DNA of 64,000 bases from Saposhnikovia divaricata (Eukaryota; Streptophyta; Magnoliopsida; Apiales; Apiaceae), in NCBI GenBank assembly GCA_036435485.1, contig CM071598.1, forward strand, positions 195,527,148-195,591,147, in the 5' to 3' direction. The translations under genes and the position numbers were made by a program. The first letter of the stretch is position 1. Every line of letters starts with the position of its first letter. Positions 46,271 to 57,909 of this stretch are shown in pieces. The notes below the pieces were generated by a model. It saw only the letters and a list, made by a program, of their open reading frames with translations. It had not been told where the DNA came from and ran no database searches.

Positions 46271-46691
46271 TTATAAGGCTGGTTTATGAGTACTTTTGGA
46301 TATATTAGCTTAGTGGCTAACTTTTGATGATATTAGCTTAGTGGCCAATTTTTGTTGATATTAGCTTAGTGGCTAACTTTTGCATAATTCAGCTGGGTGG
46401 TTGATTTATGTTTACCTTCGGATATTAACTGGCCAATGGATATTTAGGTTGCATTTGTATTATTTTGTTAATGTAACTTTGGTATGGATGTTTATCTAAC
46501 TCTTGAAAGAGATTTTATGATCTAATTTTCCTTTTGCTCTACGTAGTTCATATTTTTCAGTGTGTTGTAATATTTTTCGGGATTAGTTTGTATGTATGTT
46601 GGCATTAGTTTGTATGTATGTTGTGGAATGTATGGATGGATCTGACTTTTAATAGGTTGGAAGTGATAAAAACAGGCAAAACCATGCTCGG
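46271..46691 (+). other. 3' UTR of the CACTA-D second gene
   Basis: GGCTAACTTTTG and ATATTAGCTTAGTGG units repeat three times at 46300-46385. CTCGG at 46687-46691 is the left target duplication of the LTR element that follows; the CACTA-D tail resumes at 57910. Confidence 0.55.
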
Positions 46692-49675
46692 TGATAAGTG
46701 CATAATTTTGCATATTTTTATTACCTATTTATTGTTTGAATTCGTATTTTAATAAGTAATTTTGTTCTATTTCAGAAAATTCGAGAAAAATGAAGAAATG
46801 GCAAAAACGAAGAAATAAAGTTCAAAAGACCGTAAGTTAGGGCTTAAGAATTAATTTTTATTAATAAATATTTTATTTGGTTATAAAATTATATTTATAA
46901 ATATCTAATAATATTAGGTATTTATTTTTATAATTTTCGGATTAAATTAATTATTTATTATTTAAAAATTATAAGTCGTGCGGGATAAAAAGCATTTCTA
47001 CGGAACCCATCTATACAATAAAAGTGGCCGGCCAAGGAATATGGAAAAGTGCAAGACAAGAAGATGGGTGCAGTTGGGTTCATAGTTGTAAAGTTGTTCA
47101 ATAATTACATTTATTTATTTAATTGGTGTGCTAACTCTTCCTATAAATAGGAAGTAATAAACATCTTTGAAGACACATTAGGAGAAGGCTGAGGATTAGG
47201 ATTAGTTTTAGAACACCTCCAAAATTTATAGTTGTAATTTTTATTTGCAGTTCTTATAAACAATTTTAATTTTAGTTTCATATTTTTCCTGTTTTATTTT
47301 GTTTAAATTCGAAGCAATATTTATTATTCAGACTCCCCTGTTTCATTTTCTTCCTCTTTAGCATAAACCAGCAAAACCCATTTCATAGTCTATTTTTTTT
47401 CCTTTTTCCGATTAAAACACACAAATACACTCTCCCTCTTTTTACCCACAAAACCCAGCAGCCCCTATTTTCTTCTCTTCACATCCTGCAAACACAACAC
47501 CCTTCTCCTTTCTTTTCCAATCTCTCTCACCTTTCTTCTATTTTTCTCCCTTCCTCCTTATTTTCGCTTCAGAAAATCCATAAAAAAAACCATCCCATCT
47601 CTTTTGTTAGTTGTATGTTAATTGTTGAATGTGTTACATCAAGTTTCTGAGCTTTGTGTTGTGATAATTTCGAGTTCTAAATTATTGGGTTGATTCTCTG
47701 TTTTCGATTGAGTTCTCACCGAGTCAATTCGGTGATTTTCTGAATTTGTGTATGAATTGTTTTGATTTTCTGGGCGATGGTCTTTTAGTTTTGTTGTTGT
47801 TTGAGCTAAGTTATTATGTGTTTATGTTTTGTTGAATCATATTTTTGGCCGAATTCTGTCGTTACTGTTGGTCAAGATCTTGTTTTCTGTCCGGTCTTTA
47901 CATCTCTGTGCTGGGTATTTACGAGTTTAGTCACCGGAGTCGAGTTTCTGCTGTTCTGTAACGCGGTCGAATTGTTTTATTGTTAATAAACATCTTTGAA
48001 GACACATTAGGAGTAGACTTAGGATTAGTTCACTCCAAAATTTATAGTTATAATTTTTTGTAATTTTAGTATATTAATTTTCCTGCATTCATCTATTAGT
48101 AATTCGAAGTTTTAGTTTCATTATTCCCTGTTCTTCAATTTTCGTTGTTTCCTTATTTACTTAGTCTATAAATTACATACAAGAGCATATATCTCTCTCC
48201 CTCTTTTTAGTCAAACAGCACCTCACAAACCCATTTCTTCAACTCCCTATTCTCCTTGTTTCATTTACAAACAACCCCCATTCCCATTTCTTTTTAATCG
48301 AAGCACTTGTTAATCGCATTTGTTGGGTCTGTTGTTCGAGTTACGAATTTGTAATCTAGTCTGCGTAATCAGTTCGTCTATTTTTGTTCTTGGTTCATGC
48401 TGTTGTTTAGAGTCAAGTTATCGAATTGTTGATTGCTGCGAGTTAGAGTTTTGTAATGAGTTTTGAATCGTCACAGTAATGTCGTGTTCCGTTAATTTTC
48501 ATGTTGATCGCTGAGTAGTGTTTACCGAGTCCAGTTGTTGCAAATTACCAAGTCGCTGTCTTGTTTGTTGTTTGTATAATTGCTGTTCGAGTCTGTATTG
48601 TTGCCTGGTCGCTAATTTCCGTTCGAGTTGACATGGCTTCTTGATCTGTACACTTGAGTTTGGTTTGTTTTGGTTCTGGTCGAATGCAAGCCTGAGTAGA
48701 GTCTAGTAGATGGAGTCTGGTGTTTGCAAATCTTAGTTTATTTTCATTATTAAATCTGAGTTTTGAGTGGTCCAGTTTGTTCCGTTTTGTTTTTCTGTGA
48801 GTTGAGTCGTGTTGGTATTGCTGCGTTTGATTTTCGAGTTTCCAGTTGATCTTGTTTTACCGAGTTTTGTTGGTTTTTAAGTCTGCGTTTTGCGATAATC
48901 GAGTTCTGTGTTCTGGCTTCTAGTTCGCAAGTTTCGTCGCCGGATTTTGATGTTTGAGTTCTGTAGTTTTGTTTTTGTTCTATTTTCGATTGCAGATTTC
49001 TGATTTCAAATTATTGTTGATTAGCGCTACTGGATTATTGGTATTGATTGAGTCGATGTTATTTCCAAGTTTCGAGTTTTCCAAGTTTCGAGTTTTGTTG
49101 AGTCAGTAACGTTTAGTCTAAATCCGTGGTCTTAATGCTGCGTTTCCAATTCGTTGGTTGATTTGTGGAATTAAGTTGTCTGTGCGGTCGAGTTCTGGTT
49201 TGTAGCTTTGTTCCGAGTTGGTTGTGTTTGAATCACTGTGCCGAGTCCTTTCTTAAAAAAAATTCTGTAAATAAAATGTTTTTAAATAATTTAGTTTAAT
49301 TTTAAATAATTTAGAATAATTTTAGTTTTAATTAATTGTTTAAAAATTAGAATAAAGTGTAAGTTTCTTTTAGAAATTAAATAGTGCAAAACCGAATTTT
49401 CCAAAATCCCATTTTTAGAATAATTTAATTTTTGTTTCTTTTCATTTTTAATTAGTTAGTTTAAAATAGAATAAATTTAATTTCTTTAAAAAAAAAGAGA
49501 TAGTATTAGTAATTAATTAGTAAAATCGAAATTTTCCAAATCCCAATTGTTCTAGTTCGATTAAATTAGAAATTAAGGATCGCGAAATAAAAATTATTCC
49601 CTATGGACCGAATCTAAAATATTAAAACGATGATCGTGCGCTTGCGATTTTAATTGTATCATTTCCGCCACATCA
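46692..49675 (+). repeat. 5' LTR, 2984 bp, with an extra 0.8-kb segment
   Basis: It contains a TATA box, CTATAAATAG, at 47141-47150. The block taataaacatctttgaagac occurs at 47155 and again at 47984. Sequence between the two copies is a diverged relative of what follows the second copy. The 3' LTR has only one copy and lacks this 829-bp interval, which accounts for the length difference. Confidence 0.9.
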
Positions 49676-49681
49676 AGTTTT

Positions 49682-49698
49682 TGGCGCCGCTGCCGGGG
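49682..49698 (+). promoter_or_regulatory. Primer-binding site, tRNA-Asp type
   Basis: TGGCGCCGCTGCCGGGG lies six bases after the 5' LTR end. It differs at one position from the TGGCGCCGTTGCCGGGG complementary to plant tRNA-Asp, a primer used by many Athila/Tat-group Gypsy elements. Confidence 0.8.
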
Positions 49699-50578
49699 AA
49701 TTAATTATTTTTCGCACCTTGATTTTTAATTTTTCGGATTAGTTTTCTTTGCTTGTTTAATTTTTATTTCGTTTTTTTTAGGAAAGTTTGGAATGTCGGG
49801 AATCTTCTCACGGAGCTCGGAACGAATCGGAATTTTGGAAAGCGTGCTTCGGTAACCCGTATCTCACTCTTTTCGCCCTTTTTATTTTTAGAAAATCACA
49901 AAAAAATCAAAAATCACAAAAAAATTGAAAATTGAAAAAATCAAAAAAATTATTTGTAAATACATACGTGTTGCATCATGCATTTAATCACTTAGGGCAC
50001 ATCATCTAGATTTTTATTTTCTTGTTTTTAATTTTTCGTATCTTATAAATTGTGGTGATCGCTGGAGGACCCAAAGGTACGTTAAATTTTTCTTTCTTTT
50101 AGATTAGGACACGTAGTTAAGCATCCATAATTGTTTACTGTTTTTTTGTATATATCTTGTTGTTTGTTGCATCATTTGTAGCCTTAATAAAATTAATTAG
50201 ACGTTTGCCCCTAGGAATTTCGCGCTCAATTAGGAAGATGCCTAAAATAAACGTAATTAAGACTTATTCACGACCTTCAGTGTCTAAGGTTCGCCTGGCT
50301 GTTAAGATTCGGTGTCTAAGTGACGAGATTGGCCTCTTGGCAATGCCTGCTCTAATCTGGCCGAATCGGTCTGAATAATTCTTAATTTATGGAATTTTTA
50401 GTGTGTCTTAATGTTAGGAGCAATGTCTAGTTATTCTATTTAGGGAACATTTTTCTTTTGCTTTTTCACCCTTTATTTTGAGTGTTTATTTTGTGTGCTT
50501 ATTTTGTGTGATTAAAATTCGTGCTTAAAATTAAAAAAAAAAATTAAATAAAGAAAAAAAATAATAAAAATAATAAAA
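49699..50578 (+). other. Leader between primer-binding site and ORF1
   Basis: AT-rich with A-rich runs just before the ORF1 ATG. A 73-codon frame at 50157-50378 has no recognisable domain and is not called as a gene. Confidence 0.5.
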
Positions 50579-51982
50579 ATGTGGTCAAATTACAATTCTT
50601 ATACTCAAGGGTTTGAAAATTATCATGAATTTGAGCAAGATAATAATATGTTTCAACAAACCCTTAGGAATGACCATTTTTCACCTACCTACAATCCCGG
50701 GTGGGGGAATCACACAAATTACTCACGGGATTTTGACGAGGAGTTAGCAAATAATATGATGTGGTATGAGTCAACTAGGGAACCTAGTGTTTATAACGAG
50801 TCGTCTAGTACTTTTAGTGATTTGCATTATAGTGAAAACGATATTGCAATAAACTCTGAATTAGATGCTCTTAATAGACGACTCGAAGCCTTAGAAACCC
50901 TTAGGGGCCCTTCACACACGTCTTGGCACCCAAATTTCAATTCTCCGAGTCTCGATTTTCAACACGGCCCCGACTCTTATCAAGTCAATGCCATGTTTCA
51001 CCCAACCCCTCAAAATGACCATTTTACATCGTCTTCTAATTCCGATTGGAGAGATTATCCCGATCTCTCATGGAACCAAGGTCATAGCTATCAAACTCCG
51101 CCCCCACATTTTCAAGAACCGAACTCTTATCCAATTCCGAGTCAACTTGACACCTTAGAAAAGAGTATCGAGGCTTTATTGATTTCTCAAGTAGAATTCA
51201 TGCAAACCATGACCCAAGATAGGCAAATTTTGAACTCTAATGCTCAAGCCTTATCTAAGTTAGAATTTCAAATGAATCAATTAGCCACCATGTGTGAGCG
51301 TGAGACGATAACCACCATGAATCCACCCGAGGTCAACCCTGAGTTTCTTATCACTCAAAGACCTATTGATACTTTCGATAATTTCATTTCTCCTAGGTCT
51401 AATGTTCAAGTTGACACTCCTTTCGGTGGTGATTTATACGAAGAAGATTCTGATACTGACATCTTTCATTCTCTAGGTGAAACAAAGAATCCCGATGATT
51501 CTGAGGTTGTGGCTTCACCTAGACGACCATCATCTTCTTCTAGTAAACTTTTCCGTTCATCTTCCAAACCTCTTCCCGAAAAACCCGAAGAACTTCATAC
51601 TCAACCAATAGAAGCTGATCTAGTTAAGGAGGTTGCTTTAAGGTCAAATTTGGACGATCATGAGATTGAGTCTCTTCTTAAACAAGATTCTCAATTGCAT
51701 TACGAGACCAATCGAGAGCTTCATGAATCTTTTAAGGATTTGACCTCGGAAGAGATGTTTGGAGAGATGATGAATATTTGTTCCAAATGGGAAACCCAAC
51801 ATCAGGATAGTTCTTGTGATCCTAATTATGTTGGTAAAACATTTTTCGAAGAGCCACCCCCACCCGTTTCTATTTCTTCATTTTCCACTCGTGCTCCATC
51901 TTTCATCGAAACTCCTGATATTCATGACCAAAATCTCATCGTAATTAATTTGCTTAAACAACAAAAAGAAGCATCTTCGTGA
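50579..51982 (+). CDS. ORF1 of the non-autonomous LTR element, gag-C-terminal-like
   Basis: Intact frame of 467 codons starting at the first ATG after an A-rich leader. It has a repeated motif resembling the YNPGWxxHPNFSW stretch near the end of Athila/Tat Gag: FSPTYNPGWGNHTNYS near residue 40 and SSNSDWRDYPDLSW near residue 155. A predicted coiled coil follows (LDTLEKSIEALLISQ, ALSKLEFQMNQLATM; about 200-245), then a Ser/Pro/acid-rich tail. No capsid major-homology region, zinc knuckle or protease is seen. It may be a remodelled Gag fragment that keeps a self-association segment. The absence of stops suggests recent origin or selection in the source family. The function is unknown. Confidence 0.65.
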   Translation: MWSNYNSYTQGFENYHEFEQDNNMFQQTLRNDHFSPTYNPGWGNHTNYSRDFDEELANNMMWYESTREPSVYNESSSTFSDLHYSENDIAINSELDALNRRLEALETLRGPSHTSWHPNFNSPSLDFQHGPDSYQVNAMFHPTPQNDHFTSSSNSDWRDYPDLSWNQGHSYQTPPPHFQEPNSYPIPSQLDTLEKSIEALLISQVEFMQTMTQDRQILNSNAQALSKLEFQMNQLATMCERETITTMNPPEVNPEFLITQRPIDTFDNFISPRSNVQVDTPFGGDLYEEDSDTDIFHSLGETKNPDDSEVVASPRRPSSSSSKLFRSSSKPLPEKPEELHTQPIEADLVKEVALRSNLDDHEIESLLKQDSQLHYETNRELHESFKDLTSEEMFGEMMNICSKWETQHQDSSCDPNYVGKTFFEEPPPPVSISSFSTRAPSFIETPDIHDQNLIVINLLKQQKEASS

Positions 51983-52570
51983 TCGATGGATGAAGTTAGG
52001 AATATGAGTTTTATTCTTGCGCCTAATCGGATCGTTCGAGTGGTCTATGTTATCTTTGTGGGTGAGTTTCTGAATTATGTTGGTTGTATAACGAAAATTG
52101 TTTTTCCGAGAGCAGGTATTGGTTAAGTGAATATTTGTTTTGTACCTCCCATAGTAGAATGTAGGTATGGGAGAGTTACAGTGTGTGTGTGTGTTTGTGT
52201 GTTATTTGTTTTCATAGATTTTTTTTAGAATTTTTCAATCCCTACCATTTTTCTCATACATTTTCTCCGCATTATCCCCTCATCCGCCCGCCTTCACTGA
52301 TTTGATTTAGAAGAGGGCCCTGCAAATATTTTTGTTGATTGAGCATTGTGTGGCTCGAGGAAGACTTTGAAGACAAAAGCGAGAGTAGGGCTGGAAAAAG
52401 AAGAAAAGAAAGCGGATAGCCTGTACTATATCACCTAACCCGCTAATCTTTCTTCATAAATCATTGAGTTTTTTTTGTCTGTGTTAAAGTTCATCCTTTC
52501 AGCTATACAGATACTCAGAGCATATTTCAACCTCCTCAAGAAAAAATCTCATCATCTAGCTGTCTTGAAA
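51983..52570 (+). other. Spacer between the two frames of the LTR element
   Basis: Non-coding; contains a (GT)n stretch near 52180-52200. No polymerase motif is present in any frame. Confidence 0.55.
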
Positions 52571-54094
52571 ATGGCATTGCAAGGAAGCTTCTGGATTGCT
52601 AGAGTTAATCCCACTTCCATCTAGGAAACCATCCGGCACGACCAGTTTCAGGCTTGGGCTCAATTTCTGAATGAGCATTCAATAGTCCGATATGCTTTAG
52701 TTACACCGGTGAAGCTGAACCATGATGCCTTGCGTGAGTTGTATTGCAGTGCAGTCGACACTTCTAGAGTAGACGAAAGTGCAATCACATTTCAACTGTT
52801 CGGTAGGTCGATTAGGGTCACCGAACGAGATGTTAATCGAATCCTTCATTTTCCTACGGAAAATCTCGTTGCCGATCCTACACCTGACCAGATTGAAGGG
52901 TTCTTTCGTCACATAAGGTACCAAGATAGCAATTTCAGTACTGGTAATCTCTCTAGAACATATCTAACCCAGTACTGGAATTTCTTCTTCCACATCCTTA
53001 ACCATGTTTTTTCCTCATCTAGAACAAATCTAGATAGAATACCTGATTTTATTCAAAAAATTTGGTATGCGGTTGCAAATAATTCGAGGATTAATTTTGG
53101 TAAGATAGTGCTTAGTCAAATTATTTTGAAAATGAAGCACTTAGGAACAAGGGATGCCCGGACTCAAAGGGTCGAATGTCTATATCCAAGATTTCTGCAG
53201 TTAATATTGAATGATTTTTTGAGTGATGCGGACAGGATACGCTTGGACAATGGTCAAGAGGTGGAATGTTCTACCATGAAGAAGAATGTGATTAACTACT
53301 TAAGCAATAAGAGCTATACGGATGTGCCCACAGTCTTAACGGAATATCTGAAGACTATCCCACTTCCGTTGCTACCGAGGCCGGTAAGAACAGAACCACA
53401 TATGAGGTTTGCTACATCAGCCGATCTACCTCCTGCTAAACGGAGTAAACCTAGCGAACCCGAGGCATTCAAGGGAAACGTGGGTCTTGTGCCGTTTAAT
53501 CCATTCAAGTTTAACCTCCCGGAGAGAAAATCCCTGGATCTCTTTCCAGATTTATCACTCTTTTCCACTGGTCAGCAACTTGCTTCACGAGAGGTTGGTA
53601 GCTCCCGAACTTTCATTGCACCAACCGACAAAGGGACTACCATGATTTCATTTTCAGATACGCATCTCGGTGAAAGTTTTGGACAAAAGTTGAGAGAAAC
53701 ACAAGAAGAGCATGAGAGTGGGCAACCTGCTCAACCAAATGCACCTGTAACCAGAGCAGGATTCAACGGACTCCTTGCACGGGTCCAAACACTGGAGAAC
53801 GAGTTGCCGCATATCCGTGAGTCCATTGCAGAAATCAGAAATCTGCAACTTGTTCAAAATGATGCAATCCAGGCTCAAATAAGCTCCATGGCAGCCCAGT
53901 TTGGTCATGCGATTAATTACTTGATGAAAACAGCTTCAGCTTCTTCTAATTTCCCAGCTCCACATCCAACTATTCTGGAGGATAACCCAACTGAGGGGGA
54001 GAAGGTGGATAAGCAAGAAGCTAAAAGGCGTAATAAAGGCAAGGGAAAGGTTGCTGACACGGATTTAAATCTATTTTTGGGAAGGAAAAGCTAA
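52571..54094 (+). pseudogene. ORF2 of the non-autonomous LTR element, plant-transposon-type domain, one nonsense codon
   Basis: The natural start is ATG 52571 (MALQGSFWIARVNPTSI). An in-frame TAG follows at 52622-52624, and the frame is then open to 54094. A 461-codon version starting at 52709 is uninterrupted. The N-terminal half (RELYCSAVDTSRVDES, FGRSIRVTERDVNRIL, LTQYWNFFFHILNHVF, IWYAVANNSRINFGKIV) resembles the putative plant transposon protein domain found in Athila-like elements, where it lies outside gag-pol. A coiled coil (LARVQTLENELPHIRESI) and a Lys/Arg-rich tail (EAKRRNKGKGKV) follow, suggesting oligomerisation and nuclear or nucleic-acid targeting. Its role is not known. Confidence 0.65.
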
Positions 54095-55734
54095 GGGGAG
54101 TGTTCGTGCTATGTGGAAAGAATTACGGAGGGAAAAGCTAAGGGGAGTTTTCGTTCTCTTTTGCTCATATCTCATTTTTATTTGCATACATTGAGGACAA
54201 TGCATGAGATAAGTGTGGGGATGTTTTCATTTAGGGTTTTTAGTGTAAATACATAAAATTTAAAAAATCCAAAAAAATTAAAAAAATTAGAAAATTATTT
54301 GCCTCGTCTCATAGTATGTTAACAGGGATAGGTACACATCTTGTGAGCTTATTTTGCATGATTATTTGACATGTCATATCTCTGAAAGTTATTTGTTACT
54401 TGATGATTCCTTGTACGTGCTTGCGAAAATTATAAAACTTGAGATTTGTCATTGTCAATTTTAGTGAGTACTAAAACATGCTTTCAGCCTGTGAGATTTT
54501 GAGCCTAATTTATGATTGGTACATCTTATATCAATCGAATTTTTATTGTTGTGTGTTATTCATCATTGAGTATGTCGCTCTAGAACTTGCTTTAAACCAT
54601 TTTGAGATTACATGATATTTGCATGCATGAAAATGATAAAGGCACTAGGATTAACCGTATTGATCCAAACAGTACCCTTGAATCATATATCCTTAGTGAA
54701 CCCCTTTGAGCTTTTTATCCGATATTTTTGTATCACCAATCTAAATTTTTGAGCCTTCTTGTTTATTCTTCTCTTGATTTACTAGTAGAGCACTTTGATT
54801 CATTTAGGGGTTGGTGAGCGCATAGTATGGGGATATCTTTGTTAAAGTGTGAAAATTTGGTGGGAATCAAAGAAAAAAAAATAGAAAAAAAAAATAGAAA
54901 AAAAAAGAAAAAAAAAAGAAAAGAAAAAAAAAGGGAAAAAAAGGGAAAAAAATAAAATAAAAATAGAGTTTTGTTCATTGGTTTGTGCAATATGAAAATG
55001 GAAAAGTACATGACAATATGTGCTTGGGGTTTAATTCTTGTGAAAGCTTGATCACCTTTTACATGATCGAAATTTCATGTTGAGTGCTTTAATTAAAAAT
55101 GAACATTGTGCTCTATTAGTTTGTCAAATTAGCCACTTGTTAGCCTTTTTCTTGATTTCCTACCCTTCACCTTAGCCACGTTACAACCTTTAACAAAGAC
55201 CTTTTGATTTGTGCATGCATGTATACAAAGTAGTGGAGATTTGGTGGACAACCAAGCATATGGTAGCACATAACTTAATTGATTGAACTTGAGCGAATAC
55301 ACTTCACCTATACACTTGTGTGATTTGAGAGTTGTGTGAGAATTTTCTATCCATAGCATGTTACTCACTGAATGCGGCATTGATATATATTTCATGATCT
55401 TTTTGTCTATATAGACTGTGTGCTTACTTGGATAGTCTTGTGCATATGATTTATAAGTGAACAGACTGTCAGTATTGTGCAATTGAGGTTTACTTGTGTG
55501 GAGTACTATGATATGTTGCATACTTGAGACTTGGCAGAAAATAAAATTGGATTTTGTGGGTACATTCACTATAGGCCCTCACGAGACCTCACTCGTCCAC
55601 TAGGGCTGCCTAGGGGTTTAAAGGGCTTGTTGCATATGCCAAATGCAATCGTCACACCTACGAAAAGGAGTATAGGACTTTTTATCTAGATTTTCTTTTT
55701 GTTTTTTTGTTTTACTCGAGGACGAGCAAAAGAT
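54095..55734 (+). other. 3' non-coding interior of the LTR element
   Basis: Contains an inner polypurine-like stretch (GAGATAAGTGTGGGGATG, about 54207-54224), an A/G-rich low-complexity tract (54867-54960) and the TCGAGGACGAGCAAAAG block before the true polypurine tract. No gene seen. Confidence 0.55.
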
Positions 55735-55749
55735 AAGTATGGGGGCATT
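55735..55749 (+). promoter_or_regulatory. Polypurine tract of the non-autonomous LTR element
   Basis: AAGTATGGGGGCATT abuts the 3' LTR start TGATAAGTGC. Confidence 0.8.
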
Positions 55750-57909
55750 TGATAAGTGCATAATTTTGCATATTTTTATTACCTATTTATTGTTTGAATT
55801 CGTATTTTAATAAGTAATTTTGTTCTATTTCAGAAAATTCGAGAAAAATGAAGAAATGGCAAAAACGAAGAAATAAAGTTCAAAAGACCGCAACTTAGGG
55901 CTTAAGAATTAATTTTTATTAATAAATATTTTATTTGGTTAGAAAATTATATTTATAAATATCTAATAATATTAGGTATTTATTTTTTATAATTTTCGGA
56001 TTAAATTAATTATTTATTATTTAAAAATTATAAGTCGTGCGGGATAAAAAGCATTTCTACGGAACCCATCTATACAATAAAAGTGGCCGGCCAAGGAATA
56101 TGGAAAAGTGCAAGACAAGAAGATGGGTGCAGTTGGGTTCATAGTTGTAAAGTTGTTCAATAATTACATTTATTTATTTAATTGGTGTGCTAACTCTTCC
56201 TATAAATAGGAAGTAATAAACATCTTTGAAGACACATTAGGAGTAGACTTAGGATTAGGATTAGTTCACTCCAAAATTTATAGTTATAATTTTTTGTAAT
56301 TTTAGTATATTAATTTTCCTGCATTAATCTATTAGTAATTCGAAGTTTTATTTTCATTATTCCCTGTTCTTCAATTTTCGTTGTTTCCTTATTTACTTAG
56401 TCTATAAATTACATACAAGAGCATATATCTCTCTCCCTCTTTTTAGTCAAACGGTACCTCACAAACCCATTTCTTCAACTCCCTATTCTCCTTGTTTCAT
56501 TTACAAACAACCCCCATTCCCATTTCTTTTTAATCGAAGCACTTGTTAATCGCATTTGTTGGGTCTGTTGTTCGAGTTACGAATTTGTAATCTAGTCTGC
56601 GTAATCAGTTCGTCTATTTTTGTTCTTGGTTCATGCTGTTGTTTAGAGTCAAGTTATCGAATTGTTGATTTCTGCGAGTTAGAGTTTTGTAATGAGTTTT
56701 GAATCGTCACAGTAATGTCGTGTTCCGTTAATTTTCATGTTGATCGCTGAGTAGTGTTTACCGAGTCCAGTTGTTGCAAATTACCAAGTCGCTGTCTTGT
56801 TTGTTGTTTGTATAATTGCTGTTCGAGTCTGTATTGTTGCCTGGTCGCTAATTTCCGTTCGAGTTGACATGGCTTCTTGATCTGTACACTTGAGTTTGGT
56901 TTGTTTTGGTTCTGGTCGAATGCAAGCCTGAGTAGAGTCTAGTAGATGGAGTCTGGTGTTTGCAAATCTTAGTTTATTTTCATTATTAAATCTGAGTTTT
57001 GAGTGGTCCAGTTTGTTCCGTTTTGTTTTTCTGTGAGTTGAGTCGTGTTGGTATTGATGCGTTTGATTTTCGAGTTTCCAGTTGATCTTGTTTTACCGAG
57101 TTTTGTTGGTTTTTAAGTCTGCGTTTTGCGATAATCGAGTTCTGTGTTCTGGCTTCTAGTTCGCAAGTTTCGTCGCCGGATTTTGATGTTTGAGTTCTGT
57201 AGTTTTGTTTTTGTTCTATTTTCGATTGCAGATATCTGATTTCAAATTATTGTTGATTAGCGCTACTGGATTATTGGTACTGATTGAGTCGATGTTATTT
57301 CCAAGTTTCGAGTTTTCCAAGTTTCGAGTTTTGTTGAGTCAGTAACGTTTAGTCTAAATCCGTGGTCTTAATGCTGCGTTTCCAATTCGTTGGTTGATTT
57401 GTGGAATTAAGTTGTCTGTGCGGTCGAGTTCTAATTTGTAGCTTTGTTCCGAGTTGGTTGTGTTTGAATCACTGTGCCGAGTCCTTTCTTAAAAAAAATC
57501 TGTAAATAAAATGTTTTTAAATAATTTAGTTTAATTTTAAATAATTTAGAATAATTTTAGTTTTAATTAATTGGTTAAAAATTAGAATAAAGTGTAAGTT
57601 TCTTTTAGGAATTAAATAGTGCAAAACCGAATTTTCCAAAATCCCATTTTTAGAATAATTTAATTTTTGTTTCTTTTCATTTTTAATTAGTTAGTTTAAA
57701 ATAGAATAAATTTAATTTCTTTAAAAAAAAAAGATAGTATTAGTAATTAATTAGTAAAATCGAAATTTTCCAAATCCCAATTGTTCTAGTTCGATTAAAT
57801 TAGAAATTAAGGATCGCGAAATAAAAATTATTCCCTGAGGACCGAATCTAAAATATTAAAACGATGATCGTGCGCTTGCGATTTTAATTGTATCATTTCC
57901 GCCACATCA
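55750..57909 (+). repeat. 3' LTR, 2160 bp
   Basis: Starts TGATAAGTGC, has a TATA box CTATAAATAG at 56200-56209 and ends CCGCCACATCA. It matches the 5' LTR closely except that it lacks the 829-bp interval found there. CTCGG follows as the target duplication. Confidence 0.93.

Larger units (their letters stand above)
46692..57909 (+). mobile_element. Non-autonomous LTR retrotransposon (Gypsy-type, Athila/Tat-like) without pol
   Basis: LTRs at 46692-49675 and 55750-57909 both start TGATAAGTGC and end CCGCCACATCA. CTCGG flanks both sides (46687-46691, 57910-57914). A tRNA-Asp-type primer-binding site follows the 5' LTR and a polypurine tract precedes the 3' LTR. The 6.1-kb interior has two frames and no protease, reverse transcriptase, RNase H or integrase. 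It would need enzymes in trans. Aligned parts of the LTRs differ by roughly 15-20 substitutions in 2.1 kb by eye, so insertion is recent. The tRNA-Asp site and the gag-like wording point to the Athila/Tat side of Gypsy. Confidence 0.88.

Noticed and set aside
54763..55011. Phe-rich minus-strand frame that resembles a membrane protein
   Set aside because: It is the complement of an A-rich low-complexity tract.
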